Below are positions 8,662 to 17,562 of a stretch of DNA of 36,498 bases, one piece after another (the first letter of the stretch is position 1; the number at the start of each line of letters is the position of its first letter). Both the position numbers and the translations under genes were made by a program. The notes beneath the pieces were generated by a model that had not been told where the DNA came from, did no database searches, and was given only the letters and a program-made list of their open reading frames with translations. Source of the DNA: an uncultured Planctomycetaceae bacterium (GTDB lineage: Bacteria; Planctomycetota; Planctomycetia; Pirellulales; UBA1268); contig CAJXFK010000013.1 in assembly GCA_913052575.1 (NCBI GenBank), positions 1-36,498 on the forward strand. Direction: 5' to 3'.

Positions 8662-8951
8662 ATTTGCCTCTCTCTTGTGCTGGTTAACCACCGCTACGCT
8701 TAGGAACTTGATTCTCTCTCCAAAGGTTACTTCCCGTTCCTCGGATTCGCAAAACCGAAATACCAAGGCTGCCGGAAAACTCAAAATCTACTATGACGTA
8801 TTCAATTATACGAATTCTTGGCAATTTATTTTGAACAACTACATGCCATCAAAATTACCCCTTCAGATTGTGACACTAATGCAAGAAGCAGTAATGTTAT
8901 GCTGTATTAGGAATTAATGACATTCTACGGAAAACTATATTGGGAGAGTCT

Positions 8952-9659
8952 ATGCACTCAGTAATTCCTCCGAGAACAACACCGCTTGTCGTGGACACCC
9001 CTATTATTCTTCCAGCTCTGTTACTGTGTGATTTTGGCCACCTCGCCGATGAAATAAAAAAGCTTGAAGAGGCTGGAGCAAAAGCACTGCATCTCGATAT
9101 TATGGATGGTCAGTTTGTTCCTCAACTTACTTATGGCAAGGTCGTTGTTGAAGCTGTTCGTCGTGCAGCTACTGTGCCTATCGAAGTTCACATGATGGTC
9201 GAAGATCAAGATAAAACAGCCATTGACTACGCAAACACCGGGGCTGATATTGTTACTGTTCACATAGAAGGTCTCACCAGACCGGAAGACACCTTAGCAA
9301 CTATTGCCAGCACAGGTGTTCGGGCTCATCTCGCAATAAGTCCAAATACACCAGTCTCAGATGTTGAGCCACTTCTTAGTCACTGTGACGGTGTCCTTGT
9401 AATGAGTGTAGAGCCTGGATTTGGTGGACAAGTGTTCCAACCATCAGCGATTGAGAAAATACGCCGGTTACATGAATTACGAACTTCTCAGGGCCAAGAT
9501 TTTTATATTGGTGTAGATGGTGGAATTTCAACCAAAACCATCGCATCTGTGTCGCAGGCTGGGGCAGATCTGATCGTCGCAGGCAGCGCCGTTCTCCAAC
9601 AAGAAAATTATGCCCATGCATTGCAAGAACTTGAAGATTTGGCAAGAAAAGCAAGGTGA
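8952..9659 (+). CDS. rpe: ribulose-phosphate 3-epimerase
   Basis: Rpe interconverts ribulose 5-phosphate and xylulose 5-phosphate in the pentose phosphate pathway. The 235-residue TIM barrel keeps the four metal ligands of the family: His and Asp in LHLDIMDG, His in EVHMMVE, and Asp in GVDGGIS. The phosphate-binding MSVEPGFGGQ and IVAGSAV loops are also intact. Some residues that line the active site differ from the common form: PSIL-S-ADF is PALLLCDF, and the MDGHFVPN motif is MDGQFVPQ. ATG 8952 is chosen because GGGAGAG sits at 8942-8948; an in-frame TTG at 8940 overlaps that site. The gene is divergent from the Ig-like protein gene across 290 bases with no clear regulatory motif. Confidence 0.92.
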   Translation: MHSVIPPRTTPLVVDTPIILPALLLCDFGHLADEIKKLEEAGAKALHLDIMDGQFVPQLTYGKVVVEAVRRAATVPIEVHMMVEDQDKTAIDYANTGADIVTVHIEGLTRPEDTLATIASTGVRAHLAISPNTPVSDVEPLLSHCDGVLVMSVEPGFGGQVFQPSAIEKIRRLHELRTSQGQDFYIGVDGGISTKTIASVSQAGADLIVAGSAVLQQENYAHALQELEDLARKAR

Positions 9660-9793
9660 CACTCGAAACCAAACAATTATGGTAGCCATCTAATCACCTC
9701 GATTGGTAATCTATTAATCGTTGGTTCCCCCAAATTCCAACTTGCTGAGTCCTCCAGAGCTCGGGCCAAGTAATCAAATTCGGAAAAATAGGA

Positions 9794-10720
9794 ATGACGC
9801 AGAAGCAGTCCACAAAAAATGATCAAAATCCTGACACTGAGTCGGGCTTTCCAAATCAGCAAGAACAAATGTTACAGCAACCTTCATTGACAGAAGGCCC
9901 GCGGATGCCAGGCTCGCGCTCGAAGAGAGGTGTGCCCGAAGGATTATGGCTCAAATGTAATGGATGCGGCTCAACAATTTATCGCAAAGAAGCCGAACAG
10001 ATGCTTAATGTTTGCCCGCAATGCGGCTTTCATTGGTACGTTTCGGCAAAGCAACGAATTGAACAACTTTTCGATCCGGGCACCTTTGAAGAGTGGGACG
10101 GTGGACTACTCCCCACTGACCCACTGCGTTTCAACGACAAAAAACCGTATGCAGACCGAATCGTATCGGAACAAAAAAGAACAGGACTGTCCGACGCAGC
10201 TCTCACTGGAACAGGAATGATTCGTGCTCGACGCGTTGCCTGTGGGGTCACCGACTCCTCATTTATCATGGGCAGCATGGGAAGTGTTGTGGGTGAACGA
10301 CTCACAAGACTCGTTGAACGCGCAACTATGGACTCACTACCACTGATTATAATTAGTGCTTCTGGCGGTGGCGCAAGAATGCATGAAGGGATTCTGTCTC
10401 TTATGCAAATGGCAAAGGTTTCGGCTGCACTAGCTCGTTATTCGGAGTCTGGTGGACTATTCATCTCAGTGCTTACAAATCCAACGATGGGCGGAGTGGC
10501 TGCAAGTTTCGCTTCTCTCGGTGACCTTGTGTTTGCAGAGCCAAGGGCTCTGATTGGCTTTGCCGGTCCGAGAACAATCAAGGCAACGATTCGGGTTGAG
10601 CTTCCGGAAGAATTTCAAACAAGTGAATTCTTACTTGAGCATGGATTCATAGACAGGATCATTAGTCGACAAAACCTGAAAAGTGAAATTGCAAGGGCTA
10701 TCGACTACTGCGGCGGCTAA
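9794..10720 (+). CDS. accD: acetyl-CoA carboxylase carboxyltransferase, beta subunit
   Basis: AccD forms the carboxyltransferase with AccA and makes malonyl-CoA, the first step of fatty acid synthesis. The 308-residue protein has the N-terminal zinc ribbon C-x2-C-x15-C-x2-C (Cys55, 58, 74, 77). The crotonase-like carboxyltransferase domain follows, with the oxyanion loops [12 protein letters not shown] and [13 protein letters not shown] and the segment [14 protein letters not shown]. The first 45 residues form a polar, Gln/Ser-rich extension that is longer than in E. coli AccD and probably disordered. No accA lies nearby, so the two subunits are encoded apart. The gene starts 134 bases after rpe on the same strand; co-transcription is possible but not shown. 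Confidence 0.95.
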   Translation: MTQKQSTKNDQNPDTESGFPNQQEQMLQQPSLTEGPRMPGSRSKRGVPEGLWLKCNGCGSTIYRKEAEQMLNVCPQCGFHWYVSAKQRIEQLFDPGTFEEWDGGLLPTDPLRFNDKKPYADRIVSEQKRTGLSDAALTGTGMIRARRVACGVTDSSFIMGSMGSVVGERLTRLVERATMDSLPLIIISASGGGARMHEGILSLMQMAKVSAALARYSESGGLFISVLTNPTMGGVAASFASLGDLVFAEPRALIGFAGPRTIKATIRVELPEEFQTSEFLLEHGFIDRIISRQNLKSEIARAIDYCGG

Positions 10721-10735
10721 GACGGTTGGCTACTC

Positions 10736-11023
10736 TTACAATAATGCGTCAATTTTTGATGCCGTGATAAAATCGTTTTCAGATAATCCGTGAATTGCGT
10801 GCGTCTTTAATTCAACCCTGACGCTACGATACTGCACGAGGTGAGGATCTGGATGATGCTGCTCATCTTCGGTGAGTCTTGCGACTTTCGTCATGAATTC
10901 AAATGCAGAACGAAAATCTTAGAACACCCAATTCCGATAGATTCTGTCACCGTCTTTGCCTAACTTTCAGTTTCAAAATTCTCCTAACTGCTTTTAGACT
11001 TTTTAATATTTTGAACTCTTCAT
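10736..11023 (-). pseudogene. decayed pterin-4a-carbinolamine dehydratase gene with five in-frame stops
   Basis: Read on the minus strand, this stretch gives an approximately 95-codon frame from ATG 11023 to TAA 10736-10738 that aligns along its whole length with pterin-4a-carbinolamine dehydratase (PhhB/PCD), with no frameshift. The C-terminal half is intact and has the family motif HHPD, then THAIHGLSENDF. Further upstream, GKDGDRIYRNWVF and DFRSAFEFMTKVA also fit. However, in-frame stops occur at 11003-11005 (TAA), 10994-10996 (TAA), 10973-10975 (TGA), 10967-10969 (TGA, where a conserved Trp is expected) and 10919-10921 (TAA, usually Lys in F-K-D-F). All five are in the N-terminal 35 codons. 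An internal ATG at 10894 would give 52 residues, without a visible Shine-Dalgarno. The remaining 207 bases to the next gene (11024-11230) hold nothing I recognise. Confidence 0.75.
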
Positions 11024-11230
11024 GCTGTGTATCGGAGAATAACTCCTTCACAAGCGGAACACTTAGGTGATCGCAATACTTCAGCGTGCAAGACGTTCAT
11101 GCCAGACCCGCCGTACAAACTGGCACTACACAACACTGTTCAACTTGGACATGAATTCAAAAAGGGCAGTGCAGTTACAACCACCGAAACCAAAAGAGTT
11201 GCACGGTTTTTCCGTTCGTGTATTCGCCCA

Positions 11231-12322
11231 TTAGTAGCGACTCTCAAAGCCAGCAAATGCACCATGAATAATTGATTCGGAGCCTGTTGTAATCCCCTGC
11301 AGGCTGGCTGCTGATGGTGCAGGCAAAATCGACGGCCACTGCCCGTCAGCCTGTGCAATATTACCAACACCCACAACGCGGTAACCTAACCAAAGGCTCC
11401 ATCGATCAGTGAGATCCCAGGCAACCGAAGTATCGACGGACCCCAACCATGAGAACACATCGGCTGTGGAGCGAACATCAGTTGTCCCTCCATTATTCTG
11501 TATTGCCCTATTGCTACTAGCGTTTCCAGCAAGCAGAAATTTCTTCAGTACGACAAATCTCATTCGAGGTGCAATTTCCCAGTCAAACCGACCTCCGATC
11601 TGCCCGCCAAACAAATTATTATTTGTCGATGTTTCAAGATCAAAGGTGGAAGATGTCACATCAAGACTTAGTTGATCCTCAAGTTGAAAAAATCGAAATC
11701 CTGCCAACCACATCCAATTCACACGTTTATTTCCCTGATGAAACTCTGGGCGAGTTCGTGGTGCATAGAGCCAGTTAATTTCGATATTATTTATTGTGTC
11801 TGATCGAGATAACACTCCGCTGGTTCCGCCTGTTTGCTGTGGGGCCGATGACCCGATGTTGTAAACCCCCCAATAGATCAACTCAATCGCGTGCTCTTGC
11901 CGTTCACCAAACCATCGGCCCAATTTTAGGTCTAATCCTCCTGGCCAACTCGCTGAAGCTGAGCGTGTGGAAACTGAAAGCCCTCCAGGCCCTGTTGAAG
12001 TATTGCCATCGGGAAGTGAACGCGTCATCACAAGACCACTTGCACTTGCAAACCATCGCGGCCAGCACTGCTTTCGAGGCAATCCAATACACGAAGACTC
12101 CCCTCCGTATCTTTGACACCAATTATCGGCATACGAGTCACAGTTTTCACCATCAATACCAACAAAAAGCGTTGGCCCCATAAGTTCATCTGAAATTAAG
12201 ATAGGGATCTCAACTAATTGCCCCGACTCATCGAGAACATAGTCGTCGGCTTGCAGCCATGAAGCTTCCCAAAGCAGACTCAACAGTAAAAACGCAACTA
12301 CTTTTTGGTATAATGATGCCAT
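11231..12322 (-). CDS. BBP7-type outer-membrane beta-barrel protein
   Basis: A 363-residue exported protein of the planctomycete BBP7 family, predicted to form an outer-membrane beta-barrel. A signal peptide (1-25, FLLLSLLWEASWLQA) is followed by a short Cys-containing segment, then the family opening WFASASGLVMTRS. Alternating amphipathic strands follow: WPGGLDLKLGRWF, HAIELIYWGVYN, NIEINWLYAP and MWLAGFRFFQLED. The C-terminus GAFAGFESRY resembles the terminal strand of an outer-membrane barrel. I chose ATG 12322 because the signal peptide begins there; the open frame continues 77 codons upstream without signs of coding. Clear Shine-Dalgarno bases are not seen. The gene is divergent from folC over 291 bases, in which I see no motif. 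Confidence 0.82.
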   Translation of the reverse strand: MASLYQKVVAFLLLSLLWEASWLQADDYVLDESGQLVEIPILISDELMGPTLFVGIDGENCDSYADNWCQRYGGESSCIGLPRKQCWPRWFASASGLVMTRSLPDGNTSTGPGGLSVSTRSASASWPGGLDLKLGRWFGERQEHAIELIYWGVYNIGSSAPQQTGGTSGVLSRSDTINNIEINWLYAPRTRPEFHQGNKRVNWMWLAGFRFFQLEDQLSLDVTSSTFDLETSTNNNLFGGQIGGRFDWEIAPRMRFVVLKKFLLAGNASSNRAIQNNGGTTDVRSTADVFSWLGSVDTSVAWDLTDRWSLWLGYRVVGVGNIAQADGQWPSILPAPSAASLQGITTGSESIIHGAFAGFESRY

Positions 12323-12613
12323 TGAATTATTTTGATGAACTGGCCACCTCGCCAAGTCACTATTTTTTTCTTGGCAGTACGATTTTTGGCACACTGTTGC
12401 TACCCGATCGAAAAAACAGATCGAAACCAGGACGTCTGAGCAGGTTTTTAATGGAAGCACGAGTAGTATCGCAGATAGAATACGGAATGTACGGCACACT
12501 TGTTTTGCAGAGCGTTGAAAAAAGCTCGGCGAAATGCAACGGCGGTTTCCCAAAGCACCTGCTAAATTCGCGACCTAAAACAACCACCTTCCCTGAATTG
12601 CCGAGATATTTTC

Positions 12614-14023
12614 ATGGGAGTCGATAAGCAAACGAAACAACGTCTCACCCGGCTTCAAGCGCTCCAATGGCTTGACAGACGATCAAACTTTGAGCAAACA
12701 CCGACTAAACTTGGAAAAAAAACAACATTCACCCTATCTCGGATGGGTGCTCTACTCAAAGCACTTGATAACCCACAGCGTCAGTTTCCTTCCGCACATC
12801 TTGCTGGCACAAAGGGCAAGGGTTCGACCGCCGCAATGCTAGCAGCGATCGTACAGTCTGCTGGGTATCGAGTTGGGTGCTATCTTTCTCCTCACGTTGA
12901 CAAAATCGAAGAGCGAATTTCTATAGCAGGCAGGCAGATCTCTACAGCCGACTTACTCACCGCTTTCCATAAAATAATTCCTATTGTTGAACGGCTCGAT
13001 CAACTTGCATTACGTAAAAATACAACTGGTCCAACTTGGTTTGAAATCCTAACAGCTATTGCATTTATTCACTTTGAGCGAAAAGGTGTTGACCTTGCTG
13101 TCATTGAGACTGGTCTTGGTGGAAGACTCGACGCAACAAACCTCTGCAATCCTATTGTCTCATTGATTACAAACATCAGTCTCGACCACACCGATGTCTT
13201 GGGAAACACTATCCGTGCCATTGCATTTGAAAAAGCGGGGATCATACGACGTGGTAGCCCTGTTGTATCGACGGCTTTGCACCCCGACGCCATGAAAGTC
13301 ATAGCCGAAAGAGCTGCACTCAAACGGACTAAAATATTTATTCTGAACCGAGATTTCACAGTACGCCCATCAAAGGTAGGGGCAAACAAAAGAGGAAATT
13401 CTACTCAAACCAATTTGCATTCATTTGAGATTCAGGCGCCACCAGGATCCCTCCCAGAAATCTACAGCATCGCAATGGCAGGTGTTCACCAGGCAGAAAA
13501 TGCTGCCTCGGCAATCATTGCTACGAAAGTACTAGTAGGACAAGGATTTCAAATAGCCAAGCAAGACATCGCTGTCGGCCTTCGGAAAACCTGCCTCCCA
13601 GCTCGGATTGAATGGATTTCATATTCTCCGCCAGTCATTCTTGACGCAGCACATAACGTTGCTTCAATGCATTCTTTAGTACAAACACTGGAATCTCAAA
13701 ACAACCAGCCTAAAAAACGGATTCTTATTTTTGCAGCAAGCGCTGACAAAGAACTTAAAGCGATGCTGCAAATAAGTAAAACGTATTTCACGGACGTTGT
13801 GCTCACACGCTATGCCACAAATCCACGAGCTGCCACGATCACGAGGTTGCGCGATGCGGCAAAAAAAGGAGGATGGCAGGAACCTCATGTTGCAGTTTCG
13901 CCTACAGAGGCAGTGCTGATCGGAAAGCGGCTATCTGGGAAAACCGGCCTACTGTGTGTAGCCGGCAGTTTTTTTCTCGCCGCTGAAGTACGTAACGCCT
14001 TAACGCGAAATATTAATTCATAG
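12614..14023 (+). CDS. folC: bifunctional folylpolyglutamate/dihydrofolate synthase
   Basis: FolC adds glutamates to folates and usually also makes dihydrofolate from dihydropteroate. The 469-residue protein is a Mur-ligase-type ATPase. The P-loop is GTKGKGS (65-71), followed by LSPHVDKIEERI, the metal/omega-loop region ETGLGGRLDATN, DHTDVLGNT, and FEKAGIIRRG. The C-terminal domain begins about residue 330 with ARIEW and VILDAAHN. The protein is slightly longer than E. coli FolC because of a polar insertion near residue 255. The gene is convergent with the S41 protease homologue, with 33 bases between the stops. The start ATG 12614 has only a weak GAGA upstream. Confidence 0.93.
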   Translation: MGVDKQTKQRLTRLQALQWLDRRSNFEQTPTKLGKKTTFTLSRMGALLKALDNPQRQFPSAHLAGTKGKGSTAAMLAAIVQSAGYRVGCYLSPHVDKIEERISIAGRQISTADLLTAFHKIIPIVERLDQLALRKNTTGPTWFEILTAIAFIHFERKGVDLAVIETGLGGRLDATNLCNPIVSLITNISLDHTDVLGNTIRAIAFEKAGIIRRGSPVVSTALHPDAMKVIAERAALKRTKIFILNRDFTVRPSKVGANKRGNSTQTNLHSFEIQAPPGSLPEIYSIAMAGVHQAENAASAIIATKVLVGQGFQIAKQDIAVGLRKTCLPARIEWISYSPPVILDAAHNVASMHSLVQTLESQNNQPKKRILIFAASADKELKAMLQISKTYFTDVVLTRYATNPRAATITRLRDAAKKGGWQEPHVAVSPTEAVLIGKRLSGKTGLLCVAGSFFLAAEVRNALTRNINS

Positions 14024-14056
14024 AGCCCGAGGCGACTGACTATCGTCCCGTGCCGT

Positions 14057-15394
14057 TTACAAGCGTTCTTCTGAACGAAAAAGCGTGAGTGCTCGCCCGA
14101 GTACAGGATCAGCATATTGAGGCAATAGTGCTCCGGGGTCGACTGGCTCATTGGGCTGACGGACACGCACAAGATCACGCTGTCTTCTCCAAGAAATCCA
14201 ATTTTCAAGCTGCTGCCGAGTAGGCGAAAAGGCAAAGTTAGAATTGGGTCGAACGCCCCATGAATCCGAATCGTGACTCGTACTCAACCTATTGAGGTGA
14301 GCACCACTAGGTCTCTGATATTCATTTGTCGTCAGCCGTATTGCCCCGGAGCCACTCGAAAGTACTGTGACTGCCTGCACCGAAGCATTCCCAAAAGAAC
14401 GGCTACCCACAATTGTTGCTCGGCCGTAGTCTTGCAGACACGCGGCGACTATTTCAGACACGTTTGCAGTAAATTCATCTATAAGGACAGCAATCGGTAC
14501 ACCTTGTAATATTTGTCCAGGTGATGCCTTCCATTCTTGCTGAATTTGCTTTTTTTGACCGAAACGATCACCGGTTCTCGCGTTTGCGATTGCAACAATT
14601 ACTTGATCCTCGAGAAAAAGATCACACACCGAGATTCCAGACTCTAATATGCCACCCGTGTTACCCCTTAAATCAATAATTAGACCTTTCAACTCATTTT
14701 TGCTTGCAAGATCTTCAAGTATGTCAGAGCACTGACTGCCTGTCTGATTACTGAAATAACTTATTCTCAAATAGGCGATATCTGATTCACCTTCTAGCCA
14801 CCAATCCCACGCACCACTTGGCAAACGGCGATCCCCTCGAATACTTTCAATGATAATATTTTTCCGGAGAATGGTGACATTTTGATAAACCGGTAGGCCA
14901 TTATCACTCATGTTCGTTTTTTGAATGCGAAGATTAACGGCACTGCCAACTTCACCACGAAACTGAGTCACTATTTCAGATAGATCCAGACCGGTTGCAG
15001 CAACACCATTAACGCTGTCTATGAGATCTCCAGAACGAATACCTGCCCGCCAGGCAGGCCCTCCAAACACTGGAGCAACAACAGCAATATCTCCTGTTAT
15101 AGAATCCGCATCTAGTTCAACACCGATACCAGCAAATTCTTTTGTCAATTCTTTATCATATTTTTTCAGATTGACCGCCTCAATGAACTCAGACCGATCA
15201 TCAAGCGTACGAAAGACACCATCCATCGCCGCATGGAATAGTTGTTCTGAGTCAACTGACTGAAAATGCCTGTCATTAATTTGCTGAATGACTTCAGCAA
15301 ACCGTTTCCCTTGACCAGTTCGATCCTGGGCAGCGAAGGCAAGAAGGCACCCGGGCACAACAATGGCGATAATAAGAAGATTTTTTTGGTGCAT
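14057..15394 (-). CDS. S41 (C-terminal processing) peptidase homologue, active-site residues replaced
   Basis: A 445-residue exported protein with the order of a CtpA/Prc family protease. An N-terminal signal or anchor (5-22) is followed by a helical segment, a PDZ domain (about 87-160, with FAGIGVELD, AGIRSGDLIDSVNG) and a tail-specific protease core (about 205-390; LKGLIIDLRGNTGGIL, RATIVGSRSFGNASVQ, YQRPSG). In the family the catalytic Ser lies in T-A-S-A-S-E-I and the Lys 25 residues on in F-G-K. Here these positions are Asn311 (TANVSEI) and Asn336 (FGNASVQ), with the conserved Gln340 kept. By sequence it is a pseudoprotease, perhaps a peptide-binding scaffold. ATG 15394 is preceded by AGGAAC. 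The GC sequence at Cys16 is a weak lipobox. Folding is likely intact, since no stop or frameshift is present. Confidence 0.85.
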   Translation of the reverse strand: MHQKNLLIIAIVVPGCLLAFAAQDRTGQGKRFAEVIQQINDRHFQSVDSEQLFHAAMDGVFRTLDDRSEFIEAVNLKKYDKELTKEFAGIGVELDADSITGDIAVVAPVFGGPAWRAGIRSGDLIDSVNGVAATGLDLSEIVTQFRGEVGSAVNLRIQKTNMSDNGLPVYQNVTILRKNIIIESIRGDRRLPSGAWDWWLEGESDIAYLRISYFSNQTGSQCSDILEDLASKNELKGLIIDLRGNTGGILESGISVCDLFLEDQVIVAIANARTGDRFGQKKQIQQEWKASPGQILQGVPIAVLIDEFTANVSEIVAACLQDYGRATIVGSRSFGNASVQAVTVLSSGSGAIRLTTNEYQRPSGAHLNRLSTSHDSDSWGVRPNSNFAFSPTRQQLENWISWRRQRDLVRVRQPNEPVDPGALLPQYADPVLGRALTLFRSEERL

Positions 15395-15735
15395 GTTCCT
15401 ATTTCACCAGTAAATGCCTAATCATGACAACCGCTGCGTCTAAAATAAACAGAAAAGCAGAAGACTTTATTGGACAGCCTGCTTCCAAAAATCAAAAAAA
15501 CATGATTGAGATGTGTCCACAGACGAAGTGTATCTCACGTCAAAACAGGCAATTTACGGCCGTTGGGTGCCATCTCTCACCTCCACTTCACCCGTGCTAG
15601 AGCTTGAAATTTACCAAACCATGAAATTCCCAAACGAAATCATTCATTTAGGAAGAAGCGATCTGGAACAGTATTCGCCACTTGTTTAATGTCTGGCTCG
15701 TCACCCAATTTTTACATTGTTAGGAACCATGCGCG
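15395..15735. other. intergenic region between divergent genes
   Basis: These 341 bases separate the S41 homologue (minus) and the LysM protein (plus), so both promoters should lie here. I see no RNA gene, strong inverted repeat or clear -35/-10 pair. The only sites I can support are the Shine-Dalgarno sequences at the two edges (AGGAA at 15722-15726 for the plus-strand gene). Confidence 0.5.
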
Positions 15736-16890
15736 ATGGCACGTCGACCAAAATCAAAGCATCGTAGAGAACCGCAGAAAGATCCACTTGAAGCCTTACG
15801 GCCGCTTATTGTCCTCGGGCTTTTGGGAATGATTCTGTACGGCGCCTATTCAATAATTCAAAAAGGACCAAAAGAAACGAATCAAGAATGGCAGCGCTCG
15901 GGATCAACATCCACAACTGCATCTGAAGCGCCACCTTTTGTGCCATCAGTGCCAGCACCACCTTCAGTAGATTTACAAAGTCCAGCCGAAACACTGACAA
16001 GTCTTCCTTCTGATCGAGACAATGCTCCTGCAGTATCTTCTGGCTCACAATCATTGGCACAAGAGCAACCTCGCACTCTGCCTATCGACCAAATGCCACC
16101 AACCTATATTGAGGCCGTTGCTGCAATCCCTCCTCAGTCACAAGCACCACCTGCTGGACCTGGTAGCACCACAAGAGATATTCTCGGACCAAAAGACTCC
16201 GCAGCTTTCACAGCTGCATGGACTGATGCCCATAATAAACTTGAGGCTGGCCGATACGCTGAGGCCCTCGCGGCTCTTTCCGTATGGCATGACAATTCGT
16301 CCCTGAGCGTTGAAGAAAACCTTCAGCTCGAAAGGCTGCTTGGCCAACTCGCTGGGACCGTAATATATTCGACACAAGACATGTTACTACCACCACATAC
16401 AGTAGCTGCTGGAGAAACATTAGAAACAATTGCGGAGCCATTAAATATTCCTTGGCAACTCCTTTCCAAAATAAATGGTCTGGAGCCTGGCAAGCTAACA
16501 ACTGGCCAACGAATCAAAGTTTTAAGAGGTCCGTTTGATGCCGTCGTCAGCGTCTCAAAGCGACGCCTGAGCCTCCAAGTAGGTGGTCGCTATGCAGGAA
16601 CTTTTCCTGCCGCCATCGGAAAAGGATTTGTTGACCGAACCGGTTCATCGGTACAGCTGCTTCAGATCCGCTCTAATGCTGAGCCTCAACCCCAGGCAGT
16701 TTCTGTAAGTTATCGATCCGCAGGCGGAACTGCGATTATTCTTGGCGACGGATTACGGATTCAACCCGCCATTGACCCAACTTTTATCATGAAAGATCCG
16801 GAGGACAATGTACTTCTGGTGTCCTCTGCCGATTTCAATGATCTAGTGGGAATACTCGGCCAAGGCTCTCAATTACTTGTTCAAAAGTAG
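15736..16890 (+). CDS. membrane-anchored LysM protein with degenerate L,D-transpeptidase-like domain
   Basis: A 384-residue protein probably anchored in the inner membrane and facing the periplasm. It has a basic N-terminus, one membrane helix (22-41), a Pro/Ser/Gln-rich linker (45-150), a helical segment (155-210) and a LysM peptidoglycan-binding module (219-264, HTVAAGETLETIAEPLNIPW). The C-terminal domain (266-383) starts like a YkuD L,D-transpeptidase: VVSVSKRRLSLQVGG then AGTFPAAIGKG. It ends with ADFNDLVGILGQGSQLLVQ, as YkuD domains do after the catalytic loop. The H-x-G ... S-H-G-C-x-R catalytic motif is missing, and the protein contains no cysteine at all, so cross-linking activity is very unlikely. 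The start at 15736 is supported by AGGAA 9 bases upstream; an out-of-frame ATG at 15729 ends quickly. Confidence 0.82.
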   Translation: MARRPKSKHRREPQKDPLEALRPLIVLGLLGMILYGAYSIIQKGPKETNQEWQRSGSTSTTASEAPPFVPSVPAPPSVDLQSPAETLTSLPSDRDNAPAVSSGSQSLAQEQPRTLPIDQMPPTYIEAVAAIPPQSQAPPAGPGSTTRDILGPKDSAAFTAAWTDAHNKLEAGRYAEALAALSVWHDNSSLSVEENLQLERLLGQLAGTVIYSTQDMLLPPHTVAAGETLETIAEPLNIPWQLLSKINGLEPGKLTTGQRIKVLRGPFDAVVSVSKRRLSLQVGGRYAGTFPAAIGKGFVDRTGSSVQLLQIRSNAEPQPQAVSVSYRSAGGTAIILGDGLRIQPAIDPTFIMKDPEDNVLLVSSADFNDLVGILGQGSQLLVQK

Positions 16891-17042
16891 CAAATAAGAT
16901 TTTCTAGCGACTCTTTACAAGTTTTTGTGAAGGTAACGCCTTTAACGATCCGAAGAAACATTCGGGTTAATTGGGAATTGCGGGGAACAGCCGCCGTAGT
17001 TGATTACGCCTTTGTGTGCAGAAAGCCAGGGGAGGCAAGTAG

Positions 17043-17519
17043 ATGCATTTTCATCATGTAATATGCCGAAAGAATTCATTCCCTGTATGGCTTCTTTTTC
17101 CATGCATTCTTTCTTTGGTGAGCACCGGATGCACGATGTGTCCGTCGCCTTTTGACTATTCCGGCACCGTCCCGGGATCTGCGAACCAAAATAATTTTCG
17201 ACTCCGGGCGAATGGTGTGCTACCTATTTGGATGCGACCAAAACCATGGCCTCCGGTAGTTTCTCAAGAAGCAGACGAATCGTCCTCCATGGCATCAAAT
17301 CTTGATAATGAAACCCAGAGAACATCTCGAATAGTTGTTGCTTCTCACGAAGAAGAAAAAAACAACCACTCAAAAGAGAATTCAGTGCTTATCACAAAAC
17401 AAACTGAAACAACGAGCACAAACGATAACCAGCTGATTCAGCAGAGCGATTCCAACAACACCTTGGAGACCATAACAAAACCTACGACCAATAAAGGCAG
17501 AGACTCTACTGAAAAATAA
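17043..17519 (+). CDS. small polar lipoprotein, function unknown
   Basis: A 158-residue exported protein with a signal sequence (about 1-29) ending in the lipobox SLVSTGC, so it should be lipid-anchored at Cys30. A short TMCPSPFDYSGTV segment right after the anchor resembles small planctomycete surface lipoproteins that carry a C-x-x-P-x-D-Y motif. The C-terminal two thirds are rich in Asn, Ser, Thr, Glu and Lys, with no hydrophobic core, and are probably disordered. A very strong Shine-Dalgarno (GGGGAGG) precedes ATG 17043. It follows the LysM gene on the same strand after 152 bases and ends 43 bases from the convergent glgC. I do not recognise a function. Confidence 0.75.
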   Translation: MHFHHVICRKNSFPVWLLFPCILSLVSTGCTMCPSPFDYSGTVPGSANQNNFRLRANGVLPIWMRPKPWPPVVSQEADESSSMASNLDNETQRTSRIVVASHEEEKNNHSKENSVLITKQTETTSTNDNQLIQQSDSNNTLETITKPTTNKGRDSTEK

Positions 17520-17562
17520 TGCAGGAATAGAATTACAAATCCACTCTATTTCGCAACCTAAT

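Noticed and set aside
8662-8784. N-terminal extension of the Ig-like protein
   Set aside because: The open frame continues 41 codons upstream, but the signal peptide and ribosome-binding site both point to ATG 8661.
10736-11023. Stop-codon reassignment to explain the dehydratase frame
   Set aside because: Both TAA and TGA occur inside it, and both serve as ordinary terminal stops in intact genes of this window.
11027-11275. 82-codon plus-strand frame
   Set aside because: It overlaps the end of the BBP7 gene, has no Shine-Dalgarno and no recognisable composition or motif.
12323-12553. N-terminal extension of the BBP7 protein
   Set aside because: A clear signal peptide begins at the internal Met; the upstream part looks like untranslated leader.
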